Shown here: in pieces, positions 35,648 to 46,115 of the stretch | Layout of the letters: every line of letters begins with the position of its first letter | Numbering within the stretch: the stretch's first letter is position 1 | Assembly: GCF_023161965.1 (NCBI RefSeq) | Contig: NZ_JALNTY010000002.1 | Span: 212,552 to 276,551 of the forward strand | DNA from: Anaerosoma tenue | Lineage (GTDB): Bacteria; Actinomycetota; Coriobacteriia; Anaerosomatales; Anaerosomataceae | DNA length: 64,000 bases | Direction of reading: 5' to 3' | The notes under the pieces: generated by a model | The model's database searches: none | What the model saw: the letters and a program-made list of their open reading frames with translations, nothing else | What the model was told of the DNA's origin: nothing | Position numbers and translations under genes: made by a program

Positions 35648-36496
35648 CTACAGAACGAACTCCCCCCGTGCCACCACCACGGCGCTTCCGGCCACCTCTA
35701 CGCGAGCGATCGTGTCGCCGCCACCCTCGGCGCGTGCATACAGCGTGCTGGGGCGAAGGATCTCGGCGCCCTGGGCGATCGTGATCTCGTCACCCCATGC
35801 GATCAGTCCATGCCGCGCGAGATGCACGGCCAACGGACCTGCCGCCGAACCGGTGGCCGGATCCTCGATCACGCCGAGCTCGGGGCCGAACATCCTCGTC
35901 TTCACGCGGTCGCCCTGCACAGAGAAGACGCTCACCCCCGTGGGCCCCAGGAGCCTGCCGAGCGCCCCGGCGTCGGGTGCGAGCGCAGCCACCTCCGCCT
36001 CCGTCTCCACCATCACGTAGATGTGCGGCGTGCCGTTGTCGTAACGCTCGACCGGCAACAGCGAACCCGGGACACCGAGCGCCTCGAAGAGCGGGGCGGT
36101 CTGCGTGTAGGGCTCGATCGTGGGGATCGGCTGCTCCATCCTGCCGAAGACGATCTCGGCGCCCTCGCGCTCGAGCGCTACGGGCACGGTACCCCGGGCG
36201 GTCTCGATCCTGAGCACCGTCCTCTGCAGCGGTCCCGCAACCACGAATGCCGTGCCAAGCGTAGGATGGCCTGCAAATGGCAGCTCCCGCGCCGGCGTGA
36301 AGATCCGCATCCGGATGTCACCGTCGTCCTCCGCCGGAAGCACGAACGTGCACTCGGAGAAGTGCATCTCGCGCGCAAGCATCTGCATCTCGTCGGCCGA
36401 GAGCCCTGTGGCGTTGGTGAACACACCGAGCTGGTTGCCGGTGTACGGCGTGTCAGTGAAGACGTCAACGATGACGAAGCGGTACATTCGGGACAT
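35648..36496 (-). CDS. PhzF-family isomerase/epimerase-like protein
   Basis: 282 residues from the ATG at 36496 with GGAAGGA upstream. The PhzF signature pieces are in order: VDVFTDTPYTGNQLGVF, the catalytic Glu48 in HFSECTFV, ELPFAGHPTLGTAFV and EDPATGSAAGPLAVHL. Family members isomerise or epimerise diverse small acids; DapF shares the fold. Length is typical. No phenazine genes are nearby, so the substrate is unknown. It is divergent from the TspO-like gene. Confidence 0.92.
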   Translation of the reverse strand: MSRMYRFVIVDVFTDTPYTGNQLGVFTNATGLSADEMQMLAREMHFSECTFVLPAEDDGDIRMRIFTPARELPFAGHPTLGTAFVVAGPLQRTVLRIETARGTVPVALEREGAEIVFGRMEQPIPTIEPYTQTAPLFEALGVPGSLLPVERYDNGTPHIYVMVETEAEVAALAPDAGALGRLLGPTGVSVFSVQGDRVKTRMFGPELGVIEDPATGSAAGPLAVHLARHGLIAWGDEITIAQGAEILRPSTLYARAEGGGDTIARVEVAGSAVVVARGEFVL

Positions 36497-36618
36497 GGCG
36501 TTCCTTCCGGGGATACACCTACAGAGGGCGTCACGAGCCTGCATCGCATCCGATGATAACGAGTCACGCAAGGAGGCGCGCCGGATCCGGTGCACCTCAG
36601 TTGAGCAAGGAGATGCCG

Positions 36619-37005
36619 ATGAACTGGTATGCGGAGCTCGCCAAGCCCACCTGGGCGCCACCGGCGCCGGTCTTCGGCATCGTGTGGAGCATCCTGTACC
36701 CCATCATCATCGTGGCGTACGGCTACGTCATCTACCGCATCGCGCGCGGCGAGTTCCCAGCGGCGCTGCTCGTGCCGATACTTCTGAACGTGGCCTCCAA
36801 CGTGGTCTTCACGCCGATCCAGTTCGGTCTGCGCAATCTCTGGCTTGCCGAGGTCGACATCATCATCGTGCTCGCAACCATCGTCTGGTCGATGATCGCG
36901 ATCTGGCCGCACAGCCGCTGGGCGTCCCTCGCGCTCACCCCCTACCTCGTGTGGGTGACGATCGCAACGGCGCTCCAATCGAGCATCACGTGGTTGAACC
37001 GTTGA
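36619..37005 (+). CDS. TspO/MBR-family membrane protein lacking the first helix
   Basis: 128 residues from the ATG at 36619 with AAGGAG six bases upstream. It opens directly with WYAELAKPTWAPPAPVFGIV, the loop that follows TM1 in TspO proteins. Four hydrophobic helices then follow (WSILYPIIIVAYGYVI, LLVPILLNVASNVVF, VDIIIVLATIVWSMIAI, LTPYLVWVTIATALQ). TspO binds porphyrins and cholesterol-like ligands in other organisms; what it does here is unknown. The stop overlaps the start of arsS, so the genes are probably co-translated. Confidence 0.85.
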   Translation: MNWYAELAKPTWAPPAPVFGIVWSILYPIIIVAYGYVIYRIARGEFPAALLVPILLNVASNVVFTPIQFGLRNLWLAEVDIIIVLATIVWSMIAIWPHSRWASLALTPYLVWVTIATALQSSITWLNR

Positions 37006-37958
37006 GGACCGCTACGGATATCTCCCCGGCCACTCTAGAACGCAGCATCGCTGCGGTACGGCCTGAGGCGCTCTACGCCGAACGGATCGATCTGCTGCAG
37101 GTGAACCTCGGCCGGCGCTGCAACAGCTCGTGCACGCACTGTCACCAGTCATGCTCGCCGTCGTGTACTGAGGCTATGGACGAACCCACGCTGGACGCCG
37201 TATCGCGGATCGCCCGTGAGGTGCGGCCCGCGCTGGTGGACATCACCGGCGGCTCACCGGAGCTCCACCCGGGTCTGCCGGCGCTGGTATCCCGGCTCCG
37301 CTCGGCGGACCTCCGCACCCAGGTGCGCACCAACCTGACGGCGCTCCTCGAGCCGGAGGCCGAGGGCGTCATCGATCACCTCGCCGGGGCGGGCGTCCAG
37401 CTGCTTGCCTCCCTGCCGGCACTCACTGCCGAGGGATACGCCTGCCAGCGAGGCGACCGCTTGCAGACCGCGTTGTCGGTCCTCGAACGTCTGAACGACG
37501 CGGGCTGGGCGCGTTCCGACAACCTTCGTCTCGATCTGTCGGTGGACTCGAGCGGCTACGGCGCCGACTGCTCCGAGTGCGAACTCACCGCCCGGTACCG
37601 CGCCGCCCTGACCGACGACCTCGGCATCCACTTCAACGACCTGGTGCTCATCACCACCATGCCCATCGGTCGCTTCCGGGCCGCTCTGGAGCGGCGCGGC
37701 GAGTACGAGGCCTACCTCAGCGGACTCGCCGAGCGATTCAACCCCGCTACCGTGGCGGGCCTCTCGTGCCGGACAGCGATCGAGATCGCCTGGGACGGAA
37801 CCCTCTCAGACTGCGACTTCAACCTGGCAGCAGGACTGCGCACAGCCGAGGGAGAACCAGCGCACATATCCGAGTTCGACACGGAGCGTCTCGCTCGACG
37901 CCGCATCCGGTTCGCGCCGCACTGCTGGGCGTGCACGGCGGGTGCGGGCTCGGGTTGA
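36990..37958 (+). CDS. arsS: ArsS-like radical SAM protein (arsenosugar biosynthesis)
   Basis: 322 residues if translation starts at GTG 36990; TTG 37002, which overlaps the tspO stop, is an alternative, and neither has a clear SD. The radical SAM cluster is CNSSCTHCHQ (C44, C48, C51), with further cysteines in SCSPSCTE, in the position ArsS proteins use (HCHVxAxPxRxE). Downstream come VDITGGSPEL, a Gly-rich segment, and a C-terminal cysteine-rich region (CSECEL, CRTAIEIAWDG, CDFNLAAGL, HCWACTAGAGSG) like the family's DUF3641 domain. ArsS couples the 5'-deoxyadenosyl group to dimethylarsinous species. arsM is not in the window. Confidence 0.85.
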   Translation: MVEPLRTATDISPATLERSIAAVRPEALYAERIDLLQVNLGRRCNSSCTHCHQSCSPSCTEAMDEPTLDAVSRIAREVRPALVDITGGSPELHPGLPALVSRLRSADLRTQVRTNLTALLEPEAEGVIDHLAGAGVQLLASLPALTAEGYACQRGDRLQTALSVLERLNDAGWARSDNLRLDLSVDSSGYGADCSECELTARYRAALTDDLGIHFNDLVLITTMPIGRFRAALERRGEYEAYLSGLAERFNPATVAGLSCRTAIEIAWDGTLSDCDFNLAAGLRTAEGEPAHISEFDTERLARRRIRFAPHCWACTAGAGSG

Positions 37959-37972
37959 CACGGAACGCTCCT

Positions 37973-39313
37973 GTGACCCGGTCGGGACACACCGTGCGAC
38001 CCCGGCTCATCGTCATGACGCGCAACCCGGCGCTCGGGCGCGTCAAGAGCCGCATAGCCAAGGAGCTCGGCGACGCGACGGCGCTCGCAGTGCACCGCGA
38101 GCTTGCCGAGCACGTTATCAGGCGTGCCCGCGCCATCGAGATCGCTGGCGCAGTCGATCTGGAGATCAGGCTTGCTGATGGCGCCGCCGCTGCCGGCAGA
38201 CGCTGGCTGGGTCGTGGGTTCAGGGTGCGCGCTCAGGGCGAAGGCACACTGGGAGACAGACTCGCGGAAGCCGTGAGAACGGCGATCTCGGAGGGCGCTC
38301 CTGCGGCGATCGCGATCGGCTCGGACTGCCCGGACGTGGGCGGGACGATAGTGCATGCAGCGATTGCCGAGCTCGTCAGGACCCCGCTCGTGCTCGGGCC
38401 GGCCGAGGACGGCGGCTACTATCTTGTAGGCGTGCGCGCGGACGTGGCTGACTCGGTGACGTCCGCGCTGTTCGGAGACATCCCCTGGGGTACGTCGCAG
38501 GTGCTCGCGGTCACGCTGGCACGGCTCTCCGCACTCGGCATGACCCCGGCGCTGCTGCCGACACTCGCCGATGTCGACCGACCGGAGGATGCGCGCCTCT
38601 GGGAGGCCCGACGTCTCGAGGAGCGCACCAGCCGCCCTCGCACGAGCGTGGTCATACCGAGCCTGGACGAGGAGGGGGTCATCGCGCGAGCGGTGCAGAG
38701 CGCCCGCGCATCGGGCGCGCACGAGGTCATCGTCGCCGACGGCGGAAGCGCGGATGCAACAGTGGCACGGGCCGAGGGAGCAGGCGCAACGGTTGTGCGT
38801 ACACCGCGAGGCAGAGCGCAACAGATGAACGCCGGTGCCGCACTGGCATCTGGCGACGTGCTGCTCTTCTTGCACGCCGATACAATGCTCCCTGCAAACG
38901 CATGCGCGCTCATCGCCGATGCGCTCGGCGATCCCCGTGCGGTAGGCGGGGCGTTCGGCTACTCGGCGGGGAGTGCGTCAGACCGGCTCGACCGGCTCAT
39001 CTCGGCGATAGGCCAGCTCCGCTACACGGTGTTCCGCCTACCCTATGGTGACCAGGCGATCTTCGTGCGACGCACCGTGTTCGAGGATCTCGGCGGCTTC
39101 CCGGAGCTGCCCGTGATGGAGGACTACGAGTTCGCGCTCAGGCTCAAGCGGCTCGGTGGCCTGGTTCGCACACCGGGAGCCATCCGCACCTCGACGCGTG
39201 CGTGGCGCGAGCGCGGGCTCCTCGCCGTCACCGTCCGCGACATGGCAACGATCGCAGGCTATCGGCTGGGGGTCGACCCGGCGCGGCTGGCGCGGTGGCG
39301 GAGCGCGATCTGA
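37973..39313 (+). CDS. fused two-domain glycosyltransferase of the arsenosugar type (TIGR04282 + TIGR04283)
   Basis: 446 residues from GTG 37973; GTG 37994 (reading RPRLIVMTRNP) fits the family start better, and neither has a strong SD. The N-terminal ~210 residues (LIVMTRNPALGRVKSRIAKE, IAIGSDCPDVGG, LVLGPAEDGGYYLVG) match the DUF2064/TIGR04282 nucleotidyltransferase-like group. The C-terminal ~220 residues (TSVVIPSLDEEGVIARAVQS, LFLHADTMLP, VMEDYEFALRLKRLGG) are a GT2-fold transferase of the TIGR04283 group. In other genomes these are usually separate genes next to arsS. A fusion argues they act in sequence. Confidence 0.87.
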   Translation: MTRSGHTVRPRLIVMTRNPALGRVKSRIAKELGDATALAVHRELAEHVIRRARAIEIAGAVDLEIRLADGAAAAGRRWLGRGFRVRAQGEGTLGDRLAEAVRTAISEGAPAAIAIGSDCPDVGGTIVHAAIAELVRTPLVLGPAEDGGYYLVGVRADVADSVTSALFGDIPWGTSQVLAVTLARLSALGMTPALLPTLADVDRPEDARLWEARRLEERTSRPRTSVVIPSLDEEGVIARAVQSARASGAHEVIVADGGSADATVARAEGAGATVVRTPRGRAQQMNAGAALASGDVLLFLHADTMLPANACALIADALGDPRAVGGAFGYSAGSASDRLDRLISAIGQLRYTVFRLPYGDQAIFVRRTVFEDLGGFPELPVMEDYEFALRLKRLGGLVRTPGAIRTSTRAWRERGLLAVTVRDMATIAGYRLGVDPARLARWRSAI

Positions 39314-39398
39314 CGCGAAAGGCCTGCCGTCACGCGCACGTTACCGGGTCCGGGAGTACACTGTCGGGGCTCATCCCGAGAACCGAAAGGACCCCCGC

Positions 39399-41051
39399 GT
39401 GAAACCCGCGATCATCGAAGCATGGGTTGCCGGCCTGTTCCGCAAGCAGCACTGGTTGCCCAACGCCGCCGCCGGTGTCGTGGTGGGTGTTGTGGCCATA
39501 CCGCTCGCGATGGCGTTTGCGATCGCCGCCGGCGCCAAGCCGGAGCAGGGGCTCTACACCGCCATCATCGCGGGGCTCGTGGTGACGCTGTTCGGCGGCA
39601 GCCGCGTTCAGATCGCCGGCCCTACGGGTGCGTTCGCCGTTCTGCTTGCGGGCGTGACCGCGCGTCATGGGATCGGCGGACTCCAGGTGGTGACGCTGCT
39701 CGCCGGCGCGATCCTCGTGATCTTCGGCCTCGCGCGTCTGGGCAGCGTGATCAAGTACATCCCCGAATCGGTCGTGCTGGGTTTCACTGCAGGGATCGCC
39801 GTGGTCATCTGGGTCGGGCAATGGCCCAACTTCTTCGGGCTGCCCACCCCCACGAGCGAGCACTTCGCAGGTAAGGTCATGCAGATGGTCCAAGCGCTCC
39901 CATCGCTCGATCCCGCCACCACGCTCCTCGGGGTCGTCAGCGTGGTCGTGATCGCCCTGTGGCCCAGGATCCCTGCGCTCGGCAAGATCCCGGGCCCGCT
40001 CGTGGCGCTCGTATGTGGCACGGTGTTCGTAGCCCTGGCACACCCCGAGGGCGTCGCCACGATCGGATCGGCGTTCGGCGGTCTGCCGGGTGGCCTGCCA
40101 TCCCCCGGGTTGCCGGACTTCGCCTGGAGCGATGTACCGCAACTCGTACGCCCTGCCTTTGCGATCGCGTTGCTGGGAGCGATCGAATCGCTCCTCTCGG
40201 CAACGGTGGCCGATGGCATGACGGGCACGAAGCACGACTCCAACCAGGAACTCCTCGGCCAGGGAGCCGCCAACATGGCGGCGGCGCTGTTTGGCGGCTT
40301 TGCCGCCACGGGCGCCATAGCGCGTACGGCCACGAACATCCGGCACGGAGGGAACAGCCCGATCGCCGGCGTCTTCCACGTGCTTACGGTGATGCTGGTG
40401 CTGGTGGCGCTCGCACCGCTGGCGGCATACGTGCCGCTCGCCACTCTGGCCGCGATCCTGTTCGTGGTGGCATTCAACATGAGCGAGGTCGGCCGCATCA
40501 TCCGCATCGCGCGACGCGCCCCCCGCTCCGACGTAGCGGTAATGCTCATCACCCTCGTCCTCACGATCTTCGCCGATCTCGTGATTGCCGTGGAGGTGGG
40601 GGTGATCCTGGCGCTGCTGAACTTCTTCCGACGCATGACGGCGGCCGTCGGCGTGACCGAGATGCCGTCCGGGTCCACCCCGGAGGCCGAGACCGTTCCG
40701 GCCTTCAGGGACGTGCTCGTGTTCACGATCGACGGGCCGTTCTTCTTCGGCGCGGTCGACCAGTTCGAGTCGGCCCTCCTCCACACCAACACCGAACCCA
40801 GGGCCGTGATCGTGAGCATGGAGAACGTGCCCTTCATCGATCTCACGGCACTGGCGAGTCTGCAGGAGACCATGGACCGGCTTCGCAAGCATGAGGTAAT
40901 CGTGGCGTTGTGCTGCACGAAGCCGAAAGTGGCCGAGCGCATCGAGAACGCCGGTATCGCCGAGGGGTTGCCGCTTCCCGTGACCGCTTCACTCGAAGAA
41001 GCGCTCCGGACGGTGGGCGAGCGCACCGTCTCCCGCGACGGCCTACGGTAG
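39399..41051 (+). CDS. SulP-family anion transporter with STAS domain
   Basis: 550 residues from GTG 39399, with GAAAGGA upstream. The transmembrane part (about residues 1-430) shows SulP patterns [39 protein letters not shown] and QIAGPTGAF. The C-terminal ~110 residues are a STAS domain ([33 protein letters not shown]), with Thr where many have the regulated Ser. SulP proteins carry sulphate, bicarbonate or dicarboxylates; the substrate is open. A -10-like TAGAAT for rubrerythrin overlaps its stop. Confidence 0.92.
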   Translation: MKPAIIEAWVAGLFRKQHWLPNAAAGVVVGVVAIPLAMAFAIAAGAKPEQGLYTAIIAGLVVTLFGGSRVQIAGPTGAFAVLLAGVTARHGIGGLQVVTLLAGAILVIFGLARLGSVIKYIPESVVLGFTAGIAVVIWVGQWPNFFGLPTPTSEHFAGKVMQMVQALPSLDPATTLLGVVSVVVIALWPRIPALGKIPGPLVALVCGTVFVALAHPEGVATIGSAFGGLPGGLPSPGLPDFAWSDVPQLVRPAFAIALLGAIESLLSATVADGMTGTKHDSNQELLGQGAANMAAALFGGFAATGAIARTATNIRHGGNSPIAGVFHVLTVMLVLVALAPLAAYVPLATLAAILFVVAFNMSEVGRIIRIARRAPRSDVAVMLITLVLTIFADLVIAVEVGVILALLNFFRRMTAAVGVTEMPSGSTPEAETVPAFRDVLVFTIDGPFFFGAVDQFESALLHTNTEPRAVIVSMENVPFIDLTALASLQETMDRLRKHEVIVALCCTKPKVAERIENAGIAEGLPLPVTASLEEALRTVGERTVSRDGLR

Positions 41052-41107
41052 AATACAGGTTCGGCCCCGGGCCGGACCGCACCGTCCCCGACAGAAAGGA
41101 GCCCGCT

Positions 41108-41683
41108 GTGGCAAGCCTCAAAGGCACCCGCACCGAGCAGAACCTGCTGAAGTCGTTCGCCGGCGAGAGCCAGGCGCGCACGCGCTACACGTACTTCTCG
41201 AGCGTGGCCAAGAAGGAGGGCTACGAGCAGATCGCGGCCATCTTCATGGAGACCGCCGAGAACGAGAAGGAGCACGCCAAGGTGTTCTTCAAGTACCTCG
41301 AGGGCGGCATGGTGGAGATCACCGCCATGTACCCGGCCGGCGTCATCGGCACCACCGCGGAGAACCTGCTCGCGGCCGCCGACGGCGAGCGCGAGGAGTG
41401 GGGCGAGCTGTATCCCGAGTTCGCAAAGGTCGCCGAGGAAGAGGGCTTCCCGGAGATCGCGCACTCGTTCCGCGAGATCGCCGAGGTGGAGGAAGCGCAC
41501 GAGGCCCGCTACCGCAAGCTGCTCAGCAATGTGGAGAGCGGCACCGTCTTCAAGCGCGACACGGTCGTGCGCTGGAAGTGCCGCAACTGCGGCTACATCC
41601 ATGAGGGTCCCGAGGCCCCCGAAGAGTGCCCGGCGTGCGCGCATCCGCAGGCGCACTACGAGCTGTTCGTCGAGACGTACTAG
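41108..41683 (+). CDS. rbr: rubrerythrin
   Basis: 191 residues from GTG 41108 with AAAGGAG upstream. The ferritin-like diiron domain carries [19 protein letters not shown] and [10 protein letters not shown], which supply the carboxylate and His ligands. The C-terminal rubredoxin domain has [10 protein letters not shown] and [13 protein letters not shown]. Rubrerythrin reduces hydrogen peroxide in anaerobes, with rubredoxin or NADH-dependent reductants. It is closed by a strong terminator and may share the upstream promoter inside the SulP gene. Confidence 0.96.
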   Translation: MASLKGTRTEQNLLKSFAGESQARTRYTYFSSVAKKEGYEQIAAIFMETAENEKEHAKVFFKYLEGGMVEITAMYPAGVIGTTAENLLAAADGEREEWGELYPEFAKVAEEEGFPEIAHSFREIAEVEEAHEARYRKLLSNVESGTVFKRDTVVRWKCRNCGYIHEGPEAPEECPACAHPQAHYELFVETY

Positions 41684-41713
41684 ACGACACTCGCGGCTTA
41701 TCCTGAGTGAGCT

Positions 41714-41749
41714 GACAGCCCGCCCGGGCAGTATCCCGGGCGGGCTGTC
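41714..41749. terminator. strong terminator between rubrerythrin and the WD40 gene
   Basis: A 15-bp perfect stem (41714-41728 and 41735-41749, GACAGCCCGCCCGGG and complement) with a 6-nt loop, between convergent genes. Confidence 0.92.
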
Positions 41750-41754
41750 TCACT

Positions 41755-42807
41755 TCACAGGTCCCAGACCTGGACGACGCCGTCGCCGCCCGCAGTGCCG
41801 AAGAACTGCGAACCACTCGAGGTGACGAGCACACGGCCATCCGCCGACAGAGCGCAGTCGGTCACATCGGCCACCGCGAGACGCCGCAGCACCTCGAGGC
41901 GCTCAAGGTCCCACACGGTCACCGACTCGGCGCGCGCGCCCAGACACGCGGTCACACCAAGCGGCCGATCCCGCGCCACCGCGCACGCGACCGTCACACC
42001 GTCGAGGGCTATCCTCTCAGGTTGGGCCGAGCCCGTCGTCATCGGCCGTACCAGCGCATCGCTCCCCTGCGCGAAGATCCCGTGCGTGCAACCTGCTGCG
42101 ATCACGGACCCCGGACGGTCCAGACCTCTCGAGCGATCGTGAGCGTTGAGCGGGATGACGTCGGCCGGGCGAGCGCGCTCTGAACGCCGTGGACGCCGCA
42201 CAGAAACCTCGCCGTCAGGGCCGACCGCCGCCACAGCGCCTCCGTCAGGACGGAGCGCGAGTTGCCGCGTCCGCTCCAGACACTCGCCGAGCTCCACCAG
42301 CGTGCCGTCCGCAAGCTCGAAGTCGCCCCAGACCACGCGACCGCGCGGTAGTGCGAACCAGATCCGGATGCGTTCCTCCGCCTCGTCGATCCGGCACGCC
42401 TGCGCCCACGCATCATCGTCGTCCGAGTAGATCCAGCCCACGCAGGCGAGTTGCTCGCGGATCGATGGGTCCCACTCGGCACTGTTCGCAAGGTTCCACA
42501 CCGTGACGAACTCGCTCCACACGTGAACGAGAAGGCGTCCGTCTTCCGAGAAGCCGAGCGCACGCGTGCCGATGTCGGTGCCGGCGCTCCATGCGGCGAT
42601 CTCCCGCTCCACAGGATCCCGGCCGACGGTCGCCGGGCCGGGCACCTCCGGTGTCCCGAGCTTCCAGAGAAGGCCGCCAGTGTTCGCGTCCCACACACGG
42701 ACAGCTACGTCCTCACCCCCGGAGGCCACGAGGCTGCCGTCGGCAGAGACCGCGCATGCGTCCACAGATCCGAGATGCCCGCGGAGTGTCAGGCGCGGTG
42801 CTGTCAC
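41755..42807 (-). CDS. WD40-repeat protein
   Basis: 350 residues if translation starts at GTG 42807, placing the first WD repeat (LTLRGHLGSVDACAVSADGS, ending VAVRVWD) near the N-terminus; the open frame begins at TTG 42876. Further repeats are visible, ending in FVTVWNL, VTVWDLERL and GVVQVWDL, so about six or seven blades are likely. No signal, kinase or other domain is attached. Such stand-alone bacterial beta propellers are usually scaffolds. A -10-like TACAAT lies near 42880 on the minus strand. Confidence 0.82.
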   Translation of the reverse strand: MTAPRLTLRGHLGSVDACAVSADGSLVASGGEDVAVRVWDANTGGLLWKLGTPEVPGPATVGRDPVEREIAAWSAGTDIGTRALGFSEDGRLLVHVWSEFVTVWNLANSAEWDPSIREQLACVGWIYSDDDDAWAQACRIDEAEERIRIWFALPRGRVVWGDFELADGTLVELGECLERTRQLALRPDGGAVAAVGPDGEVSVRRPRRSERARPADVIPLNAHDRSRGLDRPGSVIAAGCTHGIFAQGSDALVRPMTTGSAQPERIALDGVTVACAVARDRPLGVTACLGARAESVTVWDLERLEVLRRLAVADVTDCALSADGRVLVTSSGSQFFGTAGGDGVVQVWDL

Positions 42808-42939
42808 CTGCGCACCCTGGGTACGTGGATCGGGACGTAGTCTCGCATGAGAGCCCTTCCCGAGGCCGACTCGCAATCATTGTAGCCGAGGAGCTGGCTG
42901 CGCGGCTCGAGCGTGCTGGACACGGCGGGGTGGTGGTCA

Positions 42940-43042
42940 AAGCGCTCCATTTGCGAAGCCGGGTTCGCGCGGATGGATGACAGGGAGTGACCTAAGCGCT
43001 CCATTTGCGAAGCTCGAGCGCGTGGTCACTCCCTGTCATCCA
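42940..43042. repeat. direct plus inverted repeat cluster after typA
   Basis: AAGCGCTCCATTTGCGAAGC occurs at 42940-42959 and 42994-43013. The second copy sits in the loop of a 19-bp perfect inverted repeat (42974-42992 with 43024-43042, starting TGGATGACAGGGAGTGACC). GCGCT/AGCGC inside the loop can add a second stem. It begins 3 bp after the typA stop, so it may end typA transcription, but it is longer and more repetitive than a normal terminator. Confidence 0.7.
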
Positions 43043-43044
43043 CC

Positions 43045-44853
<1,809 letters not shown>

Positions 44854-45005
44854 GGGTGCTCGGGTCTCCAAAGGGTCGTGTTAAGAAGCGGTACAGAGTA
44901 CCACGCCGAGGGCGTATGGCGCACGTATGGAGCAACAGGCCGGGCACGGGCCGTAGGCCACCGCCACCCTCCGGCTCTCACTTGCGATGAGGCGTGGCCA
45001 GCTTC

Positions 45006-45070
45006 TATTGAAAGATCATCTGTCGTCGTTGATAGATTGACTTTCAATATATATAGATTTACTTTCAATA
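45006..45070 (+). promoter_or_regulatory. AT-rich promoter with repeated operator of the second MNT/HEPN pair
   Basis: TAGATT(G/T)ACTTTCAATA is repeated at 45033-45049 and 45054-45070 with one mismatch, a 21-bp period. An inverted TATTGAAAG lies at 45006-45014. TTGATA (45029-45034) and TATAGA (45052-45057) form a 17-bp-spaced promoter. The start codon at 45072 is only a few bases downstream, so the mRNA has almost no leader. Confidence 0.75.
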
Positions 45071-45071
45071 C

Positions 45072-45698
45072 ATGAGACCTACCTACACCATCGAAGACCT
45101 CCTTGGATCGCGCAGCCGTATTGCGGTGCTGCGCGTGCTTCATGGCGTCGAAGTTCCACTGAACACCTCGCAGATCGCAGTCCGGGCGAAGTTGTCTCAC
45201 GTGGCGGCGGCCTCCGTGCTCTCAGACTTCGTCTCGATGGGCGTGGTCTTCAGCAGTCCCGCTGGCCGCGCGACGGTGCACTGGCTGAATCGCGAGAGTG
45301 TCTACGTTGAGAACATGCTCCAACCGCTCTTCCAGGCCGAGCGCAACGTGCCAGATGATCTCGTCGATGATCTCGCCTGGGTATTCCAGGACGAGGCCAT
45401 CTCGGTGGTTCTCTTCGGCAGCTACGCTCGCGGTGATCAGGCCCCGGGCAGTGACGTTGATGTGGCGCTCGTTGCAGAAGGTCCGGACGAGAAGTCGACA
45501 CTGGAATCGGCGATCGCTGATCACGCATCGGAGTTCCGAAACAGGTTTGGCGCACCGCTATCCGCACTGACCTATACACGCCGGGAGGCCGCGGCGCTCT
45601 GGGACACCAGCCCCCACCTCGCCGAGTCGTTGTGCCGCGACGGTCTCGTCGTTTCTGGCTTGAGCCCATGGGACTGGTGCGATCATGCCGAAGAATGA
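45072..45698 (+). CDS. winged-helix plus MNT nucleotidyltransferase antitoxin
   Basis: 208 residues. The N-terminal ~80 residues form a winged helix (YTIEDLLGSRSRIAVLRVL, NTSQIAVRAKLSHVAAASVL). The middle carries the MNT motif VVLFGSYARGDQAPGSDVDV. It overlaps the next, HEPN-domain gene by 14 bp. No SD; the start sits just after an AT-rich promoter with repeats that this protein probably binds. AT-rich flanks against a GC-rich background suggest acquisition by transfer. Family knowledge: MNT antitoxins AMPylate or sequester HEPN toxins. Confidence 0.85.
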   Translation: MRPTYTIEDLLGSRSRIAVLRVLHGVEVPLNTSQIAVRAKLSHVAAASVLSDFVSMGVVFSSPAGRATVHWLNRESVYVENMLQPLFQAERNVPDDLVDDLAWVFQDEAISVVLFGSYARGDQAPGSDVDVALVAEGPDEKSTLESAIADHASEFRNRFGAPLSALTYTRREAAALWDTSPHLAESLCRDGLVVSGLSPWDWCDHAEE

Positions 45699-46098
45699 CA
45701 ACGTCCGATCGACTCCTCGGAGTGATGCGCGCGCAGCGCTCAGCAAGTGCCAGGAGTTCACGAACACGGCGCAAACAGCACTTGCCGATCAAAAATGGAA
45801 CGCTGCGGGCCTGAACGCGATTCACGCAGGAATCGCTGCGGCAGATGCCGCTCTGATAGCGTCGGCGGGGCTCCGGAGTGCGTCACAAGACCACAGCTCG
45901 GTGGTATCACTGCTGGAACGCCAGGTACCCGAATTCGATGCCTCCCAGCGTCGACAACTTGCAGGGTTGCTGAAGATGAAGAATCAGGTGGCGTATGAGC
46001 AGCGGCTCCTCACGTACGTCGAGGCTCGCCAACTGGTCGATCAGGCGATGCGACTCACCAGATGGGCCGAGGGCGTGGTGAGCGAACACCTGACGTGA
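45685..46098 (+). CDS. HEPN-domain protein, partner of the MNT antitoxin
   Basis: 137 residues, helical throughout: LADQKWNAAGLNAIHAGIAA, ADAALIASAGLRSASQDHSS, then LLKMKNQVAYEQRLLTYVEA. HEPN toxins normally carry RNxxxH at the position where this protein reads KNQVAY, so the standard RNase pair is not present there. It may be a non-nuclease HEPN of the archaeal type with NxVxYE in this place. The overlap with the antitoxin gene supports a functional pair even if the activity differs from HepT. Confidence 0.8.
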   Translation: MPKNDNVRSTPRSDARAALSKCQEFTNTAQTALADQKWNAAGLNAIHAGIAAADAALIASAGLRSASQDHSSVVSLLERQVPEFDASQRRQLAGLLKMKNQVAYEQRLLTYVEARQLVDQAMRLTRWAEGVVSEHLT

Positions 46099-46115
46099 TC
46101 GCCCGCTTCGTCTGC

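Noticed and set aside
42797-43004. Short minus-strand frame starting ATG 42848 (MRDYVPIHVP)
   Set aside because: The ATG has an SD-like GGGAAGG, but the frame ends after about 15 codons and is out of phase with the WD40 gene; no support for a product.
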